Shown: piece after piece, positions 54,406 through 63,190 of the stretch
Layout: each line of letters starts with the position of its first letter
Numbering within the stretch: position 1 is the first letter of the stretch
NCBI GenBank assembly: GCA_963781155.1
Contig: CAWAEC010000012.1
Span: forward strand, 678,987 to 742,986
Reading direction: 5' to 3'
Length of the DNA stretch: 64,000 nucleotides
DNA from: PALSA-693 sp963781155
GTDB lineage: Bacteria > Actinomycetota > Acidimicrobiia > Acidimicrobiales > Palsa-688
Program-made: the position numbers and the translations under genes
The notes under the pieces: generated by a model
The model's input: only the letters and a program-made list of their open reading frames with translations
The model's database searches: none
What the model was told of the DNA's origin: nothing

Positions 54406-55878
54406 TTATGGGTGCGGTTGGACTCGGGCGAGGGCTTGGGCGAGCACGTCCACGAGGGCGTTGGTGAGATGAAGCTGGTCGTCGTCGTCGAATTGGCCGC
54501 CCACGAAGGTGATGGCCAGAAGCCCAAATGTTCTTGCACCGAGGGCTACCGGGAGCATGTGCAGTGAGCGCTCATCGGGGTAGTAGCCTCGAAGCTCGGG
54601 GAGGTGCTGGTAGATTTCCCGGCGAGATTTCAGGACGATGGGCTCTCCGGTGCGGACCACGGTGGCTCCGGGGAGGTCGTCTTCGAGCGTGAACTCGTGG
54701 TCGTCGGCGAGTACAACCTCGTGGTAGTCGGTGCGCCTGGGCTGCTCCTGGGAGTGCCAGGCTGCGGAGCGGAAGGTGCCGTGGTCGGTGGCCAGGTACA
54801 CCCTGACCGCTTCCACTCCGGCATATTGGGCGGCGTGGCCGGCGACGACACCGGCCATCTCATCGGCGGTGGTGGCGGCGGCCAAGCTGGAGTTGACGGT
54901 TTGGAGCAGGTCCAGGCGTATGGCGGCGTCTTCCAGGCCGGACAGGCGGTCCACCTCGCCGGCCAGCACGGCGGCGAGCGGTTGTGGCTCGGCCGGGGTG
55001 TCACCGCGTGCCGCGGCCCGGAGTTGGTCGATGATCGACCGGACGTACCACTGGCGCAACAGCCGGTGGGACGCGGGCGGAGCCAGGGTGAGCAGACGGG
55101 CCGAGCGAGCGTAACGGTCAGCTTCGTCGAGAGCGGCCAGGTAACGCTCGCCGGCGTCGGCCGCGTCGGCCGGGAGGTGTAGGTCGAGGTCGGTGACCGG
55201 TCGGCCCCGGGCGGCGGCGTCAGAAGCCTGACGTTTTAGCTCGGCTCGGGCCTCAGCAAAGTCAGCGGTGACGGCCTCGATCAGCCGGGTCGCCGATCGG
55301 GACAGTGGTTCGCCGGGCGGCTCGCTCCCGCCGCGGAGGAGCGACATCTCCCGCACCACGTTGTCGATATGTGTTTTCGCGGCCACCAGCAGCTCGGTGG
55401 GTACGCCGGGGAGACGGACCGTGTAGCGGGGAGCTGGCTGGTCGTCCTCATCGGGCCAGGCGGCCAGGATGGCGTCCCGATCGATCTCCGGCTCCGCCCG
55501 GGACTGTATCCGTTCCGGACCGAAGTCGAACTCCGCCCACACCACCTTGCCCGATCGCCCGGCTTCAACCCCCCAGCTGGAGGTGAGGACACCCACGAGC
55601 GACAAGCCACGTCCGGTCATAGCGTCGCTGCGCTGAATGACCTCGATGGGCAAGGCCCGGCCGGAGTCTTCTATCTCCACCCGCACCCGCTCGGCAGAGA
55701 CGGAGAGGTTCATCACCACCGGGGGTTGGCCGTGCCAGGCGGCATTGCTGACAAGCTCGGCGACCACCAGCTCCACGTCGCTGACCAGGTCATCGGCCAA
55801 GCCGGCCAGAGAGATCTTGGCGAAGCGGCGAGCCACCCGCACCGCGTCCGGTTGGGGGCCGAGGACCAGCCCAGCCAT
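54406..55878 (-). CDS. anti-sigma-type ATPase fused to a GAF sensor domain
   Basis: The product is 490 residues from ATG 55878 (TTG 55881 possible). The N-terminal HATPase_c domain has the N-box VELVVAELVSNAAWHGQPPV, VRVEIEDSGRALP and GRGLSLVGVLTSSWGV. A helical linker with no phosphoacceptor histidine follows. The C-terminal about 170 residues form a GAF domain (IRLDLLQTVNSSLAAATTAD, VRVYLATDHGTFRSAAWHSQ, FGLLAITFVGGQFDDDDQLH). This suits an RsbW-like anti-sigma kinase with a small-molecule or redox sensor. The ATG overlaps the stop of a SpoIIE-like fragment. Confidence 0.82.
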   Translation of the reverse strand: MAGLVLGPQPDAVRVARRFAKISLAGLADDLVSDVELVVAELVSNAAWHGQPPVVMNLSVSAERVRVEIEDSGRALPIEVIQRSDAMTGRGLSLVGVLTSSWGVEAGRSGKVVWAEFDFGPERIQSRAEPEIDRDAILAAWPDEDDQPAPRYTVRLPGVPTELLVAAKTHIDNVVREMSLLRGGSEPPGEPLSRSATRLIEAVTADFAEARAELKRQASDAAARGRPVTDLDLHLPADAADAGERYLAALDEADRYARSARLLTLAPPASHRLLRQWYVRSIIDQLRAAARGDTPAEPQPLAAVLAGEVDRLSGLEDAAIRLDLLQTVNSSLAAATTADEMAGVVAGHAAQYAGVEAVRVYLATDHGTFRSAAWHSQEQPRRTDYHEVVLADDHEFTLEDDLPGATVVRTGEPIVLKSRREIYQHLPELRGYYPDERSLHMLPVALGARTFGLLAITFVGGQFDDDDQLHLTNALVDVLAQALARVQPHP

Positions 55879-56070
55879 CAACCCTCAATCATATCGCCGC
55901 GTGGCGACGTCACCGTCGCTTCCGTCGTCGGCTCACCGGCGGAAGGCAGATCGGTGACTGGGATGGCCACATCGTCGCGGCGGCTGCCGGAAAGCTGGAC
56001 GTCGCCGATAGCCACTGCCACCTGCCCCGACGGCCACTCGCACACGTCGAACCAGTCCCGCCCAGCAAGG
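55878..56070 (-). pseudogene. SpoIIE/PP2C-like fragment between two genes
   Basis: Reading in the frame that ends at TGA 55880-55878 gives LAGRDWFDVCEWPSGQVAVA, IGDVQLSG, then DDVAIPVTDLPSAGEPTT. The first part resembles the G-[GR]-D-W-F-D-V...V-A-L-A-V-G-D-V-x-G start of SpoIIE-type phosphatase domains. It has no start codon and begins inside the hemerythrin stop, so the 5' part was lost or replaced. It could instead be a short unrelated protein. The TGATG overlap with the next gene suggests past coupling. Confidence 0.4.
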
Positions 56071-56071
56071 G

Positions 56072-56632
56072 TCAGGTCGACTTGAGCCCGTCCCGGAGGG
56101 CGTCCCGAGTTCGATCCAGCAGGGCGGCAGCCGGGCCGATCAGCATGTTCGCCCCCGGTGTGTTGGGCGTGGCGGGATGCGGCCGCGTGGGCGCCACCCT
56201 TTTGGCCGCCCGGTAGGCCTTGGCCAGCTCTTCGAGCCGTTTGGCGGTCTCTCGGCTCTCCACCCGAGGAAATTCCTTGGTTTCCTCGGCCTCGGCGTGC
56301 GCCGCTACCTGCCGACGCAACCTCTTGAGTTTGGTGTCGAACTGCGAGGAGGCACCGTCCAGACCTTGCAGTTCTTTCAGGAGTACTTCCGCCCTATGTT
56401 CTTCCTTCATCCTGGCCTCGGCGATCCTCTCTCCCGCGTCGCGTCTGCTCACCGGCCGGAGCACCTCTTCCTCGGCAACTTCATGGCGGACCAAATCCCG
56501 CACCAGCCGGTCGAACAGGTCGCTTTTGCGCTTGCCTTTGGCAGCCTCCAGGCGGGCGAAGAGCTCTCGGAGTTCGTCATGGTCATGGCGAAGAACGTCG
56601 ATGATCCTCTGAGCCACTAGTTGCGCCTCCAT
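56072..56632 (-). CDS. hemerythrin HHE-domain protein
   Basis: This 186-residue all-helical protein has metal-binding positions RIIDVLRHDHDELRELFARL, RLVRDLVRHEVAEEEVLRPV, RMKEEHRAEVLLKEL and AAHAEAEETKEFPRV. These are the four helices of an HHE cation-binding (hemerythrin-like) domain that holds a di-iron centre. The start ATG 56632 follows GTGGGAGCCGG. The C-terminus has a basic proline-rich tail. Roles in this family include oxygen, nitric oxide or peroxide sensing and detoxification. Confidence 0.88.
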   Translation of the reverse strand: MEAQLVAQRIIDVLRHDHDELRELFARLEAAKGKRKSDLFDRLVRDLVRHEVAEEEVLRPVSRRDAGERIAEARMKEEHRAEVLLKELQGLDGASSQFDTKLKRLRRQVAAHAEAEETKEFPRVESRETAKRLEELAKAYRAAKRVAPTRPHPATPNTPGANMLIGPAAALLDRTRDALRDGLKST

Positions 56633-56767
56633 TCTGTACCGGCTCCCACCCTCTTTGTACCCACGACCACCAGGACAAACTCGCTCGGCGGCTGCCATTT
56701 CGGGCGCGGCCTTCAGCTATCCGCGGCCGCCCAGAGCTGGGCGGCAGAACCGTTCCATCTCTGCGGG

Positions 56768-58462
56768 CTACGCCGGCGGGCTGGTCGAGGTTTCGGGACG
56801 AGGCGGGCTGACGCCAGCAGCGTTCGACTGCAACGAGTCGGGGTCTTGGGGGTTGGCTTCTTGGGTGGAGAAGCGGATGGCCAGTATGGCGATGTCGTCT
56901 TCTTGATCGGCGCTGGTGAGCGCTGCCACCAGGCGGGTGATGAGCTCGTCGGGCGGGGCCGGGCTGGCCGCCGCCGCGGCCAGCTGTTCCAGCCCAACCT
57001 CGAGGGTCCGCCCGCGCTGCTCGATCAGCCCGTCGGTGAAGGCGACCAGCGTGGATCCGGGTGAGAAATGGACGGTGATGGGCTCGGGTGGCGGGCCGGG
57101 TACGCCCAGCGGCACGCCGGGAGAGACTTTGAGGTACCGGGCGTGTCCGTCCTGCACCAGCAATGGCGCAGGGTGGCCGGCGGACGCCACAGTCAACTCC
57201 TGCATGCCGGTGTCCACCATCCCCACCAGCACGGTGGCGAAATGGTCATCGGTAGCAACGTCGAGCTCCGGGGCGGTCCGCGCCAGGATCTCGCCGGGCG
57301 GGATCCCGAGTTTGGCCAGGGTGCGAATGGTGTAACGCAGGGCGGCCATCACCCCAGCGGCGGCCAGGTCGTGGCCCGACACGTCCCCCACCACCACCGC
57401 AAACCGGTGGTCGTCGACCTCGACCACGCTGTACCAGTCACCCCCGATCTCCGCGCCCTTGGTGGCGGGCGCGTAGCGGGCGGCGAACTCCCAGCCCGCC
57501 ACGGCCGGCAGCCGCCTGGGCAGCAGGGACCGCTGCAGAGTCTCCGACATCCGGCGCTGCTGTGTATACAACACCTCGGCGTATCTTCGACGCCGGACCA
57601 GGTTCTCGGTGACAGCGGCGGCGGCCACCGAAAGCACCATCCCCAACCCCAGGATGCCCCAGGGCAGGTACTGCGCCCCCGCCCCGGCCAGCGAACCCCG
57701 CGGCGACGCCACCAAGGTCAACACGTTGTTCCCGAACGGCACGGTCGCTTTAGAGGTCGTGCCGGTCAACGGCAGGCGCCCGGCATTGGTCTCGACCAGA
57801 GCCGCCGGGCTGGCCACCGGCCCGAAGTACAGGGCGAAGTTCAGATTGGCATCAGGCGAGCCGGCCGGGACGATAATACGGCGGCCAGCCGGCAGCTGCT
57901 CCGACGCGCCCACCACGTACACTCCGTCGGGGCTTCGGGCGGAGAGCAGATAGCCCAGTTTTTGTACTCCCCCCGCCACGGCCCGGGTAGTCACCAGCGA
58001 AGAGGTGCTGGCCACCTGCAGGAACAGCTCGGTGGTGGCTGTGGAGTTGAGACCCTGGAGCGGCACCGACCCGACATGAGCGAGCACCCGCACCTGGCCG
58101 GCCCGCACCACTGCCACCGTCGCCGACGCGAACGGACCCCGAGGCGCCAGCTCGCCAGCCATGGCCGCCCGGAACGTCCCCACCGGGTCGCTCGCCCCGG
58201 CGGTGAGCCCGATGACCCGCCCCAGTCTGGCCTGCAACTGCGGCTGCGCCGTCTGCAGCACCGACGCGGTCAGCCTGGTCTGCAACGACGTCAACCTCTG
58301 CTCGTTGTGCCTATAGCTCAGTGCCGAAGTGACGGTCAGGCCCGCCGTGATCAGCAGACCCAGCAGCAGAACTGTGCCCGCCTGCCAGTACCGCCTCCAG
58401 CCAACCCACCGCCTCGCCGAGCGATCTCCACCCTCCATGGCCTTGCCGGTACCCCCCAACAT
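56768..58462 (-). CDS. membrane-anchored PP2C/SpoIIE-type phosphatase
   Basis: This 564-residue protein has a helix at about 26-48 (AGTVLLLGLLITAGLTVTSA), an extracytoplasmic sensor of about 220 residues (CHASE-like), and a second helix near 267-290 (LPWGILGLGMVLSVAAAAVT). A coil RRRYAEVLYTQQRRMSETLQ then leads to SpoIIE phosphatase motifs IGGDWYSVVEVDDHRFAVVV, GDVSGHDLAAAGVMAAL, DDHFATVLVG and FTDGLIEQRG...EDDIAIL. It dephosphorylates anti-anti-sigma factors in partner-switching pathways, responding to an outside signal. Neighbouring anti-sigma-type and diadenylate-cyclase-like genes fit this. Confidence 0.9.
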   Translation of the reverse strand: MLGGTGKAMEGGDRSARRWVGWRRYWQAGTVLLLGLLITAGLTVTSALSYRHNEQRLTSLQTRLTASVLQTAQPQLQARLGRVIGLTAGASDPVGTFRAAMAGELAPRGPFASATVAVVRAGQVRVLAHVGSVPLQGLNSTATTELFLQVASTSSLVTTRAVAGGVQKLGYLLSARSPDGVYVVGASEQLPAGRRIIVPAGSPDANLNFALYFGPVASPAALVETNAGRLPLTGTTSKATVPFGNNVLTLVASPRGSLAGAGAQYLPWGILGLGMVLSVAAAAVTENLVRRRRYAEVLYTQQRRMSETLQRSLLPRRLPAVAGWEFAARYAPATKGAEIGGDWYSVVEVDDHRFAVVVGDVSGHDLAAAGVMAALRYTIRTLAKLGIPPGEILARTAPELDVATDDHFATVLVGMVDTGMQELTVASAGHPAPLLVQDGHARYLKVSPGVPLGVPGPPPEPITVHFSPGSTLVAFTDGLIEQRGRTLEVGLEQLAAAAASPAPPDELITRLVAALTSADQEDDIAILAIRFSTQEANPQDPDSLQSNAAGVSPPRPETSTSPPA

Positions 58463-58941
58463 GGCCCTTCCCCTTCCATCCCGTCTCTATAACTTGCCGG
58501 CGACGAGAAGCGAGCCGACAAAGCGGCCCCGGAATCCCGATGTGAAGATCAGCCCTCTTGTGCGAAGACCTCCAGATCTTGCCGTATCTTCGCACACGGA
58601 CGCGCTCGCAGACAAGGCAGGCGAGTGCCAGGCTGCAGCAGCAGCAAGCGACCACGGCAGACCCAACAGTGATCGGGCTCGCGTCCTACTCGGAGGGCTG
58701 CCGTCGGTGCTCCGGTAGGGCACCTGGGAAAGTCGCTCGCGTAGACCGCGTTTATGAGACAGTCCTTCGGACCCTTTGGTTGCGGCCGAAGGCTGCGCGA
58801 GCGGAGGCGTGTATCGCTGGTTGGAGAGCGAGACGCAGAAAGCCGGGGGAGGCGCCCAAAGTTGCTGGCCCGACGCTCCCCACCGGATGCCCGGAGGATG
58901 AAGGCCGGATACTGGCGACGGGGGTTTGTGGCCGGGCCAGG
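58463..58941. other. intergenic, 479 bp
   Basis: Upstream region of the phosphatase gene; no gene is supported here. Confidence 0.5.
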
Positions 58942-59376
58942 TCATGGATTGCGGTAGGTAGAGTCCTGGGCCCGGTCTTGTCTGGGGCTCTCGGAGATGA
59001 TGGCGAGGTTCTGAACGTCGTTGCTTTCGAAGCTGGGTTTGACTATGTGGGGCATGTACCGGTGGAGCAGCCAGATCTCTGGGAGGATCTCGGTGACGAG
59101 TACGCCCCCGGAGTACAGGCGGACGACGGAACTTTCCGATACGACTATTGCAATCGCGCCGGTCGATCCGGAGATCGATGCGGCGGCGATGTGTCTGCTG
59201 CCCAGCCCGAGGGGGTGATGGTGCTGGGGAAGGGTCGCTTCGAAGTGGCGGCACGCTGAGAGCACTGTTCCGTCACCGCTGATAACGAAGCCGCCGTCCA
59301 GCTGGGCTAGTTCCTTGACGGTTTCGCGCAGGTCGGGGTCGTGAATGGATCGTTGGGCCAGGGGATGTCCCGCCAA
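58942..59376 (-). CDS. diadenylate-cyclase (DisA_N)-like protein
   Basis: This 144-residue frame from TTG 59376 (the frame is open a little further upstream) has the DAC-domain order. There is an acidic D-G loop ISGDGTVLSACRHF (35-37), then LGLGSRHIAAASISGSTGAI then AIVVSESSVVRLYSGG. Canonical diadenylate cyclases carry D-G-A and R-H-R; here they read D-G-T and R-H-I, so catalysis is doubtful. The family makes c-di-AMP. The first helices may be missing, since typical proteins have an extra N-domain. An upstream CCCCC-TGAA-GGGGG hairpin could influence expression. Confidence 0.65.
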   Translation of the reverse strand: MAGHPLAQRSIHDPDLRETVKELAQLDGGFVISGDGTVLSACRHFEATLPQHHHPLGLGSRHIAAASISGSTGAIAIVVSESSVVRLYSGGVLVTEILPEIWLLHRYMPHIVKPSFESNDVQNLAIISESPRQDRAQDSTYRNP

Positions 59377-59499
59377 GCACCCCCTGAAGGGGGCTGGCCG
59401 TGCTGGCCAGAGGCGCGCGGGGGCTATACAAAGCGGTTTGTTTGACGGGGTTCCCGGAAGCCAGGGGCTGCCGCGTCGATTGATTCGAGCGTTGGCAGC

Positions 59500-59838
59500 T
59501 CATGGTTCTCTGGATGGTTGGGCGCTGCCTCCTGCGGACAGTTCGGCTTTCTGCAGGAGTTGTCGACAATGGTCGATCATCTGGGCGTAATGATCCGCTA
59601 GGGCGTCGAACTTGGCCGCCAGGTCTTCTCTAGCCGGGTTGCTCGTGGTGGTGTCGCCGTCGCGGGAGGCGGCGATGGCGACATCGACACTGGGGTAGAC
59701 GACGCGCTGACAGAGCGGGCGGTCCAGGGGTCCCACGGCGGATGGCGCCACCAGCTTGAGCGCCGCCACGGCCGGCCCAAATGCGTCGACGATCTCTGTT
59801 AGCGGAATGTTGTGGGTGACTTCGCTGATGTCGAGCAC
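59500..59838 (-). CDS. small hypothetical protein
   Basis: This 112-residue soluble protein starts at GTG 59838 with AAGGAAGGA upstream. Its C-terminal half is an amphipathic helix (EDLAAKFDALADHYAQMIDH, CRQLLQKAELSAGG). The N-terminal part LDISEVTHNIPLTEIVDAFG resembles no family I know. It sits upstream of, and in the same direction as, the diadenylate-cyclase-like gene. Confidence 0.6.
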   Translation of the reverse strand: MLDISEVTHNIPLTEIVDAFGPAVAALKLVAPSAVGPLDRPLCQRVVYPSVDVAIAASRDGDTTTSNPAREDLAAKFDALADHYAQMIDHCRQLLQKAELSAGGSAQPSREP

Positions 59839-60186
59839 GACGTCCTTCCTTCACTGGCAGCTACTCGCAGGCGTCTTGGAGCGGCTAAAGCGCTCCGACA
59901 TCGGTTGCGCCGGTGAGGGTCACGACGATGGCGGAACTGTGTTAGATGGTTTCGATCTGAAGGCCCATGAGTTCTACCTGAGGCTGTGTCGCGGCCGGTG
60001 CGCGGCCGCGCCTTTGAAACGAGAGCGCCGATAGGGCTGTCCGGCCGGTCAATGAGGGTGACAGCCGGGACGCCGCGTGGGCGGCGAGTGGCCGGCCCGG
60101 TCAACAACCCATTTCCGGCGCACGGGCAGGTGCTGCGCCCGGTGGCGTCCGCGACGGGATGACGATACGCAAGGCTATAAGGCTCG
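59839..60186. other. intergenic, 348 bp
   Basis: No supported gene or clear regulatory structure. Confidence 0.45.
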
Positions 60187-60759
60187 TTAGTTCTGATCGG
60201 TCGAAGGTTTACCTGGCTTGGTGGCGGGCCGGGGCTGCTCGGCGGCCGAGCCCGAGGCTGCCTCGGCGGGCAGGTCGGCTCGGAAGGCGTCGTAGTAGGC
60301 CTCGTAGATGAGATCTGATTCCCGGGCCCGCTGGTGGTGTAGCCCGGTCAGGATCCATCCCAGCCGTTGGCGCACATCGGCGTAGTCCACCGAGGGTTGG
60401 GGCTGCGGCTCCAGTTCGGCTCTCAGCGACGCTACCGCGCCTCGAAGCTGGCGGTATTGGAGGCGCAGTCCTCGCACCCGGTTACGCAACCACGGCTGGG
60501 TGCGGGCCACATCTGAGAGCAGACTGTCGGGCGAGTCGGCATTGTCCGCCTCCTCGGCCGTAGCCTCGTCCAGAGCGACCAGCGCCCCCAGAACCTCGGA
60601 GCTCCACGCGAACTCCCGGCCCGGCGCGGCCTGCCCGAGCATCGCCTCGAGCTGGTGCACGGCCGCCAGGGTGCGATCCTGGTCGGCTTGGCGCTCCTCG
60701 AGGCCAGCCCGCTGGGATTCGCTGAATTCACGCCGCCCTCGGTCTGTGTTCACGATCAC
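60187..60759 (-). CDS. hypothetical coiled-coil protein
   Basis: This 190-residue protein starts at GTG 60759 and is almost entirely helical: FSESQRAGLEERQADQDRTL, RLQYRQLRGAVASLRAELEP, WILTGLHHQRARESDLIYEA. A disordered acidic/proline tail follows. It has no signal peptide or membrane helix. It could be a structural or regulatory partner in the stress locus; no family is recognised. Confidence 0.65.
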   Translation of the reverse strand: MIVNTDRGRREFSESQRAGLEERQADQDRTLAAVHQLEAMLGQAAPGREFAWSSEVLGALVALDEATAEEADNADSPDSLLSDVARTQPWLRNRVRGLRLQYRQLRGAVASLRAELEPQPQPSVDYADVRQRLGWILTGLHHQRARESDLIYEAYYDAFRADLPAEAASGSAAEQPRPATKPGKPSTDQN

Positions 60760-60986
60760 GCCGCTGTCGTCGATCGGTCCGGCCCGCCGGGCCAGGCTAG
60801 GAGACCGAACTCAGCTCCTTGTCGGAGTCGCTGCTGGTAATAGCCAGTTTGCGGGGCTTGGCCGCTTCGCGCACCGGAATAGTGTTGGCGGCCACGTTGT
60901 CTGCACACGGGTTGGCAGCGGTGTTTGATCACAGTTCGGCAGGGGGTTTGTGGATGAGGGCGGGGGCCGGGCGGGATGGGTCATGT
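60760..60986. other. left flank of the transposon
   Basis: Upstream of the transposon ATPase gene end. AGCGGTGT followed by TGATCAC at 60917-60932 resembles AGCGGTGT...TGATCA read inward from the opposite edge of the window, so an inverted terminal repeat may lie here. Confidence 0.3.
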
Positions 60987-61802
60987 TCAGTCTCGGGTGA
61001 GCTCGGCCACGGCTTTCTTGGCGCAGGCGTCGTCGACGAGGTCCTTGTTGTCGGCGGCGGCGGCGATGAGTGCGGCGGTGGCGGCGTTGTTCAGCTGCCG
61101 GGGTAGGCCGTTGGCGACGCGGTGAAGTCGTGAGACGGCGTCGTCGGCGAAGAGCGGTTCGTCTCGTCCGGCTAGGGCGAGGTGATGTTTGAGGTATTCG
61201 AGGGACTCGGCGAGGTCCATGGGTTTGATGGTGAAGCGGGTGGCGATGCGCTGGTCGAGGGCGGCGAAGGCGCCCATGCGCAGTTGGCGGTTGAGGGTGG
61301 GTTGGCCGACCAGGATGCCGGCGAAGGCGGAGGCGGAGTCCATGTCGGCGTTGGTGAGCAGCCGTAGTTCTTCGAGTTGGGCGGGTTCGAGCAGGTGGGC
61401 TTCGTCGACTATGAGCACGACTCGGCGGTGGCGTTCGGCGACTTCGGCGGCGAGCAGGTCGGCGGCTTGGACCATGAGCTCGGCTCGCTGGTAGCGGGGC
61501 TGGTCGCCGAGGGCTCTGACGATGGTGACGTAGAGGCCTCTGGTGCCGAAGGCCGGGTTGGAGATGTAGATGATCTGATGTCGGGTGGGATCCAGGGTCG
61601 ATACTGCGGCGTGTACCGACACCGTTTTTCCGGCGCCGACGTCACCGGTGATCACCCCGAGGGCGTTCTCGACCACGCAGAAGTTGATGCGGGCGATGGC
61701 TTCTTGATGGGCGGGCCGGGCGTAGAGGTCTTTGGCCGGGATGGACTTGCCGAACGGGGTGCGGGTGAGGCCGAAGTGGGCGACCCACGGCGCCCGGCTC
61801 AC
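60987..61802 (-). CDS. ExeA/TniB-type AAA ATPase of transposon
   Basis: This 271-residue ATPase starts YWxxFGLTRTPFGKSIPAKD-like (HFGLTRTPFGKSIPAKDLYA). It has Walker A GVITGDVGAGKTVSVHAAV, Walker B RRVVLIVDEAHLLEPAQLEE, and the C-terminal helical domain ending in NGLPRQLNNAATAALIAAA. It would deliver target DNA to the transposase, like MuB/TniB. GTG 61802 overlaps the transposase stop (GTGA). Confidence 0.88.
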   Translation of the reverse strand: MSRAPWVAHFGLTRTPFGKSIPAKDLYARPAHQEAIARINFCVVENALGVITGDVGAGKTVSVHAAVSTLDPTRHQIIYISNPAFGTRGLYVTIVRALGDQPRYQRAELMVQAADLLAAEVAERHRRVVLIVDEAHLLEPAQLEELRLLTNADMDSASAFAGILVGQPTLNRQLRMGAFAALDQRIATRFTIKPMDLAESLEYLKHHLALAGRDEPLFADDAVSRLHRVANGLPRQLNNAATAALIAAAADNKDLVDDACAKKAVAELTRD

Positions 61803-63160
61803 TGTGCCTCCTCGCCGTCGCCGGGGAGCTCGAAGATGGCCAGCTGGGTGAAGTCAACTTTCATCCCGGTGCCGGCCGCCTCTTCGTGGGCGGCGGCGAC
61901 CAGGCCCAGGTAGTCGACGCCGGTCGGTGTCGGTGTGGGCCGGGCGGCTTGGGGCACGGCCCGGTGGGTGTGGTGTCCGATCACGAACGGGGTGGCCACG
62001 CCGGCCGGTTTGCCTTCGTAGAACACGTCTAGGCGGGCGAGGTCTTCGGGGTCATATCGCAGCTCCACTCGCCGGCCGACCAGGGAAGAGTCGACCGCGT
62101 ATTGGTTGCCTTCCAAAGGGACGGTGGCGGTGCGGGTCACCTTGCGTGTCGCCGACCATCGGAACGCTTCTCGGAGCCGTTCGGGGTCGGCCGCCCGGTG
62201 CGGTCCGCCGGCCTGGAACCGTTCGATCGGGGGCTGGTGGGTCTCGGCGTGGAGACGCCGGTTGGCCACCTGCTCGGCCCACGCCGAGAAGAGATCGTTG
62301 AGAGTCTCCAGACTGTCGATGCCGTGATGGATCGCCTCGGACAGGAAGGCGTCGCGGATGTAGCGGTTGAGCCGCTCCTGTTTGCCTCGCCCTTCGGGCG
62401 AGTAGGGCTGGGAGTGGACCAGACGGATGCCCAGCACCGCGCAGGTGCGGGCCAGCCAGGCGTTCTTGAACGGGGCGCCGTTATCGGCGTAGAGGACTTC
62501 TGGCATCCCCCGACGCACGATGGCCCGGCGCAGCAGGTCCTGGCAGGCCCGGGCGTTCTCGTAGGCGTAGAACACACCGTCGATCAACAGCCGGGAGTGG
62601 TCGTCGACGATCAAAAACAGCTTGGCCCGCACCGAGACGTCGATCTTGGGGTGGGGAACCCACGGGCCCACCAGCACGTCGGTGATCCACCGCTCGTTCG
62701 GCCGGGCCGCCTCGTAGCGGCCGAACACCTTCGGCTCCGCTTCCAGCGCTTCGCGATGCAGGCCCCGTCGGCGCAGCTGGGCCCGCACCGTCCGCTCCGA
62801 CACTCTCACCCCGTGGCGGTGCAACAGGATCGAGGCGATCTGCGCCGCCGAGCGGCTCGCCAGCTCCAGACGCAGTGCCACCGCTTCTTCGGCCAGCTCG
62901 GGATGGGCCCGCACCGTCCCGGCATCCGAACGGCCCGAAGGCCGCAGCCCTTCCAGGCCCCCAGCCCGCCACGCCCGGACCCATCGGTCGATCGTGCCCC
63001 TCGAATAGCGACGAGTGCTGCCGTCGGGATGGGTATGGGACCGCCCGGCGATGGCCCGAACCACCAGCCCACGCTCCGCCGGGTTCAGCCGATCAGCGGT
63101 CGCCTCGGCGATCACCGCCCAGCGGTGCAAGGCGATCGCCTCGGTCATGTCGTTATCCAC
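61799..63160 (-). CDS. DDE (rve-type) transposase
   Basis: This 453-residue protein has an N-terminal HTH region (YSRGTIDRWVRAWRAGGLEG, LRPSGRSDAG). The RNase H-fold core carries catalytic acids in NERWITDVLVGPWVP, EVLYADNGAPFKNAWLARTC (second Asp) and QPYSPEGRGKQERLNRYIRD (Glu). A C-terminal Mu-type beta-barrel follows (GNQYAVDSSLVGRRVELRYD). It lies in the same operon as the ExeA-type ATPase. Confidence 0.92.
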   Translation of the reverse strand: MDNDMTEAIALHRWAVIAEATADRLNPAERGLVVRAIAGRSHTHPDGSTRRYSRGTIDRWVRAWRAGGLEGLRPSGRSDAGTVRAHPELAEEAVALRLELASRSAAQIASILLHRHGVRVSERTVRAQLRRRGLHREALEAEPKVFGRYEAARPNERWITDVLVGPWVPHPKIDVSVRAKLFLIVDDHSRLLIDGVFYAYENARACQDLLRRAIVRRGMPEVLYADNGAPFKNAWLARTCAVLGIRLVHSQPYSPEGRGKQERLNRYIRDAFLSEAIHHGIDSLETLNDLFSAWAEQVANRRLHAETHQPPIERFQAGGPHRAADPERLREAFRWSATRKVTRTATVPLEGNQYAVDSSLVGRRVELRYDPEDLARLDVFYEGKPAGVATPFVIGHHTHRAVPQAARPTPTPTGVDYLGLVAAAHEEAAGTGMKVDFTQLAIFELPGDGEEAQ

Positions 63161-63190
63161 GTCGTCGTCTCCTCTCCGGTCTCCTGGCTT

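Noticed and set aside
57068..58492. 474-codon plus-strand frame
   Set aside because: Antisense of the membrane PP2C phosphatase gene; no protein-like pattern.
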